From Tatumella ptyseos (GTDB taxonomy: Bacteria > Pseudomonadota > Gammaproteobacteria > Enterobacterales > Enterobacteriaceae), in assembly GCF_030552895.1 (NCBI RefSeq), contig NZ_CP130649.1, positions 1 to 64,000 of the forward strand: a stretch of 64,000 nt of DNA. The letters are read 5' to 3'. A program made the translations under genes and the position numbers. The notes beneath the pieces were generated by a model. The model made no database searches. It was given only the letters and a program-made list of their open reading frames with translations, and was not told the DNA's origin. Shown here piece by piece: positions 59,330 to 64,000 of this stretch; position 1 is the stretch's first letter; each line of letters starts with the position of its first letter.

Positions 59330-59795
59330 ATTATTCCTAAAAATCATCTATCTGTCAGCAATTTCACAGTGGCTCATTACCTTAGGTATCGTCACGGTAA
59401 CAGGTGTTTCCATCATATTTTATTTTTGGATACCTGAATACGACCAGCATAAGAGACAGGTAGCACTTGTCCACTCCTCATTAAAGGATATGAACCAACG
59501 GCTTGCGGTATATCGTCAGGCAAAACCCTATTACCTGATATCAAAGCAACTGGCCCAACAAGAGAGCGAGCGGCAGAGATCTTACCCAATGTTTATCTTG
59601 TCATATGGCGCTGCCATTGTGAATTGGCAGCAAAGTGATACCCAACAAAGCGCGACAATGATGTTGGGATGGCAAGAGTTTCTACAACTTTGGCACCGCT
59701 TAACTCAGTTAAACTCAAAAATAATGCCTGAACAACTGCAACTCTCCGCGCAAGAAGGTCGTATTCTGGTAAAGCTCACCTATGAAAAAAGCTAA
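59319..59795 (+). CDS. hofO: DNA-uptake pilus assembly protein HofO (PilO-like)
   Basis: HofO is the PilO-like partner of HofN. The 158 residues have one N-terminal membrane helix (WLITLGIVTVTGVSIIFYFWI), then a periplasmic region with a short coiled coil and a domain containing the segment WQEFLQLWHRLTQLNSKIMPEQLQLSAQEGRILVKLTYEKS. Sequence similarity to E. coli HofO is low, as is usual for this gene; topology, size and order in the operon support the call. It overlaps hofP by 14 bases. Confidence 0.82.
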   Translation: MKNKLFLKIIYLSAISQWLITLGIVTVTGVSIIFYFWIPEYDQHKRQVALVHSSLKDMNQRLAVYRQAKPYYLISKQLAQQESERQRSYPMFILSYGAAIVNWQQSDTQQSATMMLGWQEFLQLWHRLTQLNSKIMPEQLQLSAQEGRILVKLTYEKS

Positions 59796-60132
59796 GACAA
59801 TGTATTACTACTTAAGCCTTTTAGTCGTGATGATGGGGTATCGAGCTCTAGCTCTCGCGAAAGATCCTTTTCAACCCTTCGATTCATCGAAGTGTGTTCC
59901 ATTGACGACACAGCTTAATGGCTGGGAATTGAATGCTGTTCTTATCAGCCCTACCTTTCGTTACGCGATACTTTCGCACCGTCTGTTGGGGATAAGACAA
60001 GTGGAAGTCGCATCACTGACTTCCTTCGTCCATGGTCACGTTACAAAAATCGAATGGACGCATATTCAAATTACTGCTTTGCCACCCTGTCCAGAAAATG
60101 GGGTCAAACTGTCTTTTAAAGGAGTTTTGTAA
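59782..60132 (+). CDS. hofP: DNA-uptake pilus assembly protein HofP (PilP-like)
   Basis: HofP is a small PilP-like periplasmic protein thought to link HofNO to the secretin. The 116 residues have a signal-like N-terminus (MYYYLSLLVVMMGYRALALA, cleavage near residue 26), then KDPFQPFDSSKC, the DPF motif common in PilP proteins, followed by a beta-rich domain (GWELNAVLISPTFRYAILSHRLLGIRQVEV; ALPPCPENGVKLSFKGVL). It has no lipobox. Its stop shares a base with the hofQ start (TAATG). Confidence 0.8.
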   Translation: MKKAKTMYYYLSLLVVMMGYRALALAKDPFQPFDSSKCVPLTTQLNGWELNAVLISPTFRYAILSHRLLGIRQVEVASLTSFVHGHVTKIEWTHIQITALPPCPENGVKLSFKGVL

Positions 60133-61391
60133 TGCGTCTAGCGAGGTTCTGCTTCTCTTTGATATTGCTACTTGCTTTCAATGCTAACGCTGTTGAGAGT
60201 AATAAAATATCAATCAATGTCGAGGATGCACCCGTCGCGCAGATATTCTCCTTACTCGCATCAGCAAAAAACCTCAATATCGTGGTAGATCCCAAGATAA
60301 AACAATCACTAACTCTGCGTCTCAATAATGTTGAGTGGCAGGATGCGCTAGATATTCTGAAAGATTTAACCAGAGTGGAGATTACCCAGTACGCGAATGT
60401 ATTAGTTGTTCATGAAATAACGCCGCTGAATGCTGAGGATAGAGGTGAAGAACCTTCGCTTTTATCCCAGCATGCGCACTGGGATAAAAGGGTATTTAGC
60501 GTAAAGTTTATTGAGGTGGCTGAACTGGAAAAACAGTTGGCATCGCTACCGAATAGTCGTACAGGTGGGAAAGGAAAACGATTCATAAACCGTGACCAGC
60601 AACAGCTTATTGTTTGGGATGATGCCGAAACTATAAAGAGCATAGAGCAGTGGATTGCTTTACATGACCATCCTCAACAACAAATCGAAATCACTGCCCA
60701 GATGATTTCGATTAGTCAGGATAATTTACGTGAGCTCGGTATATCATGGTCAAATGATATACCGACTTCTGAGCCGTCACAAAAAACCAGGTATGATTTC
60801 AGAACATCACTAGCAGTTGGCGCACCGACATTGCACGCCAAAGCGGCGATTACGCGTATTGATAGCCAGCTACTCTTTCTCGAACTCTCAGCTTTAGAGC
60901 ATGAAAACCAGCTAGAAATCCTCGCAAGTCCTCACCTCGTTACCTCCCAAGGTCGAACTGCCTCAATTAAACAGGGGACAGAGATTCCTTATCAAACGGT
61001 GAGTGGTAAGAATGAAAACCCAGTCATTAATTTTAAAGAGGCCGTGTTAGGCATGGAAGTTACCGCTGAGCGGGTTGGACAGGAATATATTCGTCTACGA
61101 TTAAGGCTTAACCAAGACGTGCCTGGAAAAGTGTTGCAAGGTGATGGTAAAGGGCCGCCCTCTATCGATAAACAGGAAATTACGACCGACGTATTGGTCG
61201 CAAATGGGGCAACCATTGCATTAGGTGGTATTTTCCAACAGCAACACCGGCAAGATATGTCGGCCGTTCCTTGGTTAGGGAAGATACCGTTATTGGGTGT
61301 ATTGTTTCAAAAGCAGAGCAGACAACATCAAAAAAGAGAATTGGTTATTTTCATTACTCCGCGCCTGTTATCCATTCCTAATGTCCCGTAA
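60132..61391 (+). CDS. hofQ: DNA-uptake outer-membrane secretin HofQ
   Basis: HofQ is a PilQ/ComE-type secretin forming the outer-membrane channel. The 419 residues (E. coli 412) have a signal peptide (MRLARFCFSLILLLAFNANA), an N0-type secretin/TonB short N-terminal domain (ISINVEDAPVAQIFSLLASAKNLNIVVDPKIKQSLTLRL), an N1/KH region (FSVKFIEVAELEKQLASLP), and the secretin domain with LEILASPHLVTSQGRTASIKQGTEIPYQ, VLGMEVTAERV, ITTDVLVANGATIALGGIF and VPWLGKIPLLGVLFQKQ, ending ELVIFITPRLL. No pilin gene lies beside it in this window. Confidence 0.94.
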   Translation: MRLARFCFSLILLLAFNANAVESNKISINVEDAPVAQIFSLLASAKNLNIVVDPKIKQSLTLRLNNVEWQDALDILKDLTRVEITQYANVLVVHEITPLNAEDRGEEPSLLSQHAHWDKRVFSVKFIEVAELEKQLASLPNSRTGGKGKRFINRDQQQLIVWDDAETIKSIEQWIALHDHPQQQIEITAQMISISQDNLRELGISWSNDIPTSEPSQKTRYDFRTSLAVGAPTLHAKAAITRIDSQLLFLELSALEHENQLEILASPHLVTSQGRTASIKQGTEIPYQTVSGKNENPVINFKEAVLGMEVTAERVGQEYIRLRLRLNQDVPGKVLQGDGKGPPSIDKQEITTDVLVANGATIALGGIFQQQHRQDMSAVPWLGKIPLLGVLFQKQSRQHQKRELVIFITPRLLSIPNVP

Positions 61392-61721
61392 ATTCAGGAT
61401 AGATTGAGGTTCACCGTTGACGTAAAGCGCTAATTAGCATAAAAGGTTATCAATTTTTAAGAACCTCGAGCACTGAGTTTAATTAATCATCACTCAATGA
61501 GTCTGGATATAGTACTATAAGAGTGGCTGACAGTGATGCTTCACGGTTTGGACCGTTGAAGAGTTACTGATAAATCATTTAATTGGTTGCCAAATGGTCT
61601 TGAGTGTTGAGATAATTTTTCACCTGACTCTTGTTACATGCTTATGAGGTCTCAGTTTCTGTCCCATTGTCTGTAGTGGCTATGGGGTATCATCAACGAA
61701 TTCTTAGTAGTACCGATAAAA
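61392..61721. other. Noncoding 330-base region between hofQ and aroK
   Basis: No ORF is credible here. A bulged hairpin (CTTCACGGT with ACCG-TTGAAG) lies near 61540-61563, and a good sigma-70 promoter at 61587-61616. The predicted aroK leader is about 100 bases. Confidence 0.6.
61587..61616 (+). promoter_or_regulatory. Predicted sigma-70 promoter for aroK-aroB
   Basis: -35 TTGCCA (61587-61592), 18-base spacer, -10 GATAAT (61611-61616); each hexamer matches consensus at 5 of 6 positions. Confidence 0.65.
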
Positions 61722-62243
61722 ATGGCAGAGAAACGTAATATCTTTCTGGTTGGGCCTATGGGTGCCGGCAAAAGCACTATTGGTCGTCAGTTAGCTCAAC
61801 AACTTAATATGGAATTTTATGATTCCGATCAAGAGATTGAGCGCCGTACCGGGGCTGATGTGGGTTGGGTCTTCGATGTTGAAGGCGAAGAGGGCTTCCG
61901 GGATCGTGAAGAAAAAATCATCAACGAGTTAACCGAGAAGCAAGGCATTGTCTTAGCGACAGGCGGCGGCTCAGTTAAATCTCGCGAGACGCGTAACCGT
62001 TTATCGGCTCGTGGTGTTGTTGTATATCTTGAGACGACTATCGAGAAACAACTTGCTCGGACGCAACGTGATAAGCGCCGTCCTTTATTACAAGTGGACT
62101 CTCCTCCGAGAGATGTCTTGGAAGATCTTGCGGGTGAACGTAATCCTCTGTACGAAGAGATTGCGGACGTCACCATCCGCACTGATGAGCAAAGCGCAAA
62201 AGTGGTCGCTAATCAGATCATTCATATGTTAGAAAATAACTAA
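61722..62243 (+). CDS. aroK: Shikimate kinase I
   Basis: AroK phosphorylates shikimate in aromatic amino acid synthesis. The 173 residues (as E. coli AroK) have the P-loop [16 protein letters not shown], substrate Asp in [32 protein letters not shown] (with the shikimate-binding Arg), the Gly-rich [18 protein letters not shown], and the lid [29 protein letters not shown]. aroB follows after 39 bases, the standard aroKB pair. Confidence 0.98.
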   Translation: MAEKRNIFLVGPMGAGKSTIGRQLAQQLNMEFYDSDQEIERRTGADVGWVFDVEGEEGFRDREEKIINELTEKQGIVLATGGGSVKSRETRNRLSARGVVVYLETTIEKQLARTQRDKRRPLLQVDSPPRDVLEDLAGERNPLYEEIADVTIRTDEQSAKVVANQIIHMLENN

Positions 62244-62282
62244 GTTGATATATCGCAGTTAAATCAGTTGAGGGTCAGTAAC

Positions 62283-63365
62283 ATGATGCAGAAGATGGTG
62301 GTTTCACTTGGCGAACGCAGCTATCCCATAACGATAGCCGCAGGCTTATTTAGTGAATCTGCATCTTACTGGCCATTAACCGCTCATCAATCGGTTATGG
62401 TTGTGACCAATGAAACGATTGCGCCGCTCTATCTACAGACCGTTTTAGCACAACTTGCTGCGTTAGGAATTAACGCTGATTCCGTCGTGTTACCCGATGG
62501 TGAGCAATATAAGTCGTTAACCGTACTCGATACAGTATTTACTGCATTATTAGAAAAGCCTCATGGTCGTGACACAACTCTCATTGCATTAGGGGGTGGT
62601 GTGATTGGCGACATGGCGGGTTTTGCTGCCGCTAGCTACCAGCGTGGTGTGCGTTTTATTCAAATGCCTACCACGCTGTTATCTCAAGTTGATTCATCGG
62701 TGGGTGGTAAGACTGCCGTCAATCATCCCTTAGGGAAAAATATGATTGGCGCTTTTTATCAACCTGCCTCGGTTGTCATTGACCTTGATTGCTTAGCAAC
62801 GCTACCAGCACGAGAGCTCTCGTCTGGACTAGCAGAAGTAATCAAATACGGTGTTATTCTTGATTACGCTTTTTTTGAATGGCTCGAAGAGAATATCGAT
62901 GCGCTTCGACGCTTAGATCAAGAAGCATTGGCTTATTGCATTAGACGTTGTTGTGAACTTAAGGCTGAGATCGTTGCAGCAGATGAACGGGAGCAGGGCA
63001 ATCGTGCGCTGTTAAACCTCGGACATACTTTTGGTCATGCTATTGAAGCGCACATGGGATATGGCAATTGGCTACATGGAGAAGCGGTTGCGGCAGGCAT
63101 GGTGATGGCTGCACGTACTGCGGAACAACTTGGGACATTCAGTGCCTCATTAACAGAACGGCTGGTCGCGCTACTATTGCGTGCCGGACTACCCGTTAAC
63201 GGTCCTCAGCAGATGTCGGCCGAAGACTACCTACCGCATATGATGCGGGATAAGAAAGTGTTATCAGGAGAGCTACGCTTAGTCTTACCCACTGATTTAG
63301 GTAAGGCCGAGGTGCGTTCTGGAGTGGGACATGATACTGTTTTAGCTGCCATAACTAAGTGTTAG
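62283..63365 (+). CDS. aroB: 3-dehydroquinate synthase
   Basis: AroB cyclises DAHP to 3-dehydroquinate using NAD+ and a divalent metal. The ATG at 62283 has GAGGG 8 bases upstream ([23 protein letters not shown]); a second ATG follows directly. The NAD/metal motifs [50 protein letters not shown], the metal Glu in [10 protein letters not shown], and metal His residues in [27 protein letters not shown] are intact; 360 residues (E. coli 362). Confidence 0.98.
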   Translation: MMQKMVVSLGERSYPITIAAGLFSESASYWPLTAHQSVMVVTNETIAPLYLQTVLAQLAALGINADSVVLPDGEQYKSLTVLDTVFTALLEKPHGRDTTLIALGGGVIGDMAGFAAASYQRGVRFIQMPTTLLSQVDSSVGGKTAVNHPLGKNMIGAFYQPASVVIDLDCLATLPARELSSGLAEVIKYGVILDYAFFEWLEENIDALRRLDQEALAYCIRRCCELKAEIVAADEREQGNRALLNLGHTFGHAIEAHMGYGNWLHGEAVAAGMVMAARTAEQLGTFSASLTERLVALLLRAGLPVNGPQQMSAEDYLPHMMRDKKVLSGELRLVLPTDLGKAEVRSGVGHDTVLAAITKC

Positions 63366-63442
63366 CTAAGGTAAGACAATAACTAATAATGTCAGCGGGG
63401 CCACATTAGTGGTACTTAGCCGAATACGTATGAGGTGGATCA

Positions 63443-64000
63443 ATGGATGACTTTCAACCCGAAGATGAATTAAAACCTGACACGAGTGATCGTCCTGCTC
63501 CTCGTGGTAAAAAACCTGCACAGTCCTCTAAGCTACCTATCTCTAAGCAACATCTGATGATTGCTGTTGGAATATTGGTACTGTTGCTATTAGTTTTAGG
63601 GATTGGCTCAGCAATGAATAGCTCGTCTAGCCCTAAAGAAGATGCTGCAGGCCAAGGTAACGAAAGAAACATCGACCTGTCTGGTAACGGATCAGCAGAT
63701 AACTCAACGGTTAATGCAAATAATCAGCCGTCACAACAGGCTGATACGCAAACGCCAACAGCGTCTAATAATACCACCTCGAATGATTCAATTGCGCCTA
63801 CTGAAAATAATGGCCAAGAGACTCAGCAACCTGCACAGGATCAAGCCTCGGTAGCCTCTTTACCGACTGCTGCAGCGACACTCGATCGTAACGCAAAACT
63901 GAGTTCTTCTACGCAGACTTCTCAGCAGCCCTCATCTGCGGATATGGCGTCGACTCCACCGATTCACCCTTCAGCACCGAGTGAACAACATACTCGTGCT
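63443..64000 (+). CDS. damX: Cell division protein DamX (3' end missing; short cytoplasmic domain)
   Basis: DamX is a septal-ring membrane protein with a C-terminal SPOR domain; the window ends before that domain. The frame is open from ATG 63443 to base 64000 (186 codons). It starts MDDFQPEDELKPDTSDR as in E. coli (MDEFKPEDELKPDPSDR), then a single membrane helix at about residues 38-57 (LMIAVGILVLLLLVLGIGSAM) and a Ser/Thr/Gln/Asn-rich periplasmic linker. In E. coli the helix starts about residue 103, so about 65 residues of the acidic/basic cytoplasmic region are missing here. GAGGTGG precedes the start. It follows aroB, as in E. coli. Confidence 0.93.
   Translation, partial: MDDFQPEDELKPDTSDRPAPRGKKPAQSSKLPISKQHLMIAVGILVLLLLVLGIGSAMNSSSSPKEDAAGQGNERNIDLSGNGSADNSTVNANNQPSQQADTQTPTASNNTTSNDSIAPTENNGQETQQPAQDQASVASLPTAAATLDRNAKLSSSTQTSQQPSSADMASTPPIHPSAPSEQHTRA

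Overview
The window is chromosomal DNA from a gammaproteobacterium of the order Enterobacterales. The proteins read as close orthologues of Escherichia coli ones (DnaA, GyrB, OmpR, ProP, RpoH and Asd are nearly superimposable), dnaT/dnaC are present, and long blocks keep E. coli gene order. Base composition looks moderate to AT-leaning by eye (not computed). The pattern of gene losses suggests a plant-, nectar- or insect-associated relative such as an Erwiniaceae member (Rosenbergiella/Tatumella-like), but that is a guess. No tRNA, rRNA, insertion sequence, prophage or CRISPR array was seen.

Layout. 1-5600: dnaA (5' end cut off)-dnaN-recF-gyrB, the replication initiation operon, closed by a strong terminator. 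5700-8400: yidA, yidR and yidQ. 8600-12500: leftward genes consisting of an EamA exporter and a small 2-ketogluconate-type cluster (2-keto acid reductase GhrB, a sugar isomerase-like protein, a LacI-family repressor) with a PtxS-like operator. 12550-18230: tag, dnaT-dnaC, pptA, queH, hemB and proP, brought together from places that are separate in E. coli. 18500-64000: one long block collinear with the E. coli dcrB-to-damX region, with many internal deletions: dcrB, yhhQ, tusA, yhhL, rsmD, ftsYEX, rpoH, ugpBAECQ, yhhA, the sRNA ryhB, yhhW, gntR-gntK-gntU, yhgN, asd, glpD, glpEGR, nfuA, gntX, bioH, a small monooxygenase, yhgF, greB, ompR-envZ, pckA, hslO-hslR, igaA, nudE, mrcA, hofMNOPQ, aroK-aroB and damX (cut by the window end).

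How the genes work together. Replication (dnaA, dnaN, dnaT, dnaC, gyrB) and repair (recF, tag); division and envelope assembly (ftsYEX, mrcA, damX, igaA, ompR/envZ); heat and redox stress (rpoH, hslR, hslO, nfuA, greB); glycerol-3-phosphate and glycerophosphodiester use (ugp under Pho boxes, glpD/glpEGR under a GlpR operator); gluconate and ketogluconate use (gntRKU, ghrB cluster); queuosine salvage (yhhQ, queH); and a DNA-uptake pilus assembly operon (hofMNOPQ). Compared with E. coli the block has lost the glycogen genes between asd and glpD, malQ/malP/malT and gntT between glpR and nfuA, feo between bioH and yhgF, and yrfG.

Most notable items: a small glycine-rich gene at 20728-21024 with a class II microcin-type leader, set in an AT-rich insertion and followed by a 14-bp perfect terminator; a GlpG rhomboid protease in which the catalytic His254 and oxyanion-hole His150 are replaced (Tyr and Gln) while Ser201 is kept, so probably a pseudoprotease; 23 perfect GAGCCA repeats giving (Glu-Pro)23 in FtsY; a well-conserved ryhB gene with a Fur site between its -35 and -10; and DnaA boxes overlapping a sigma-E promoter ahead of rpoH.
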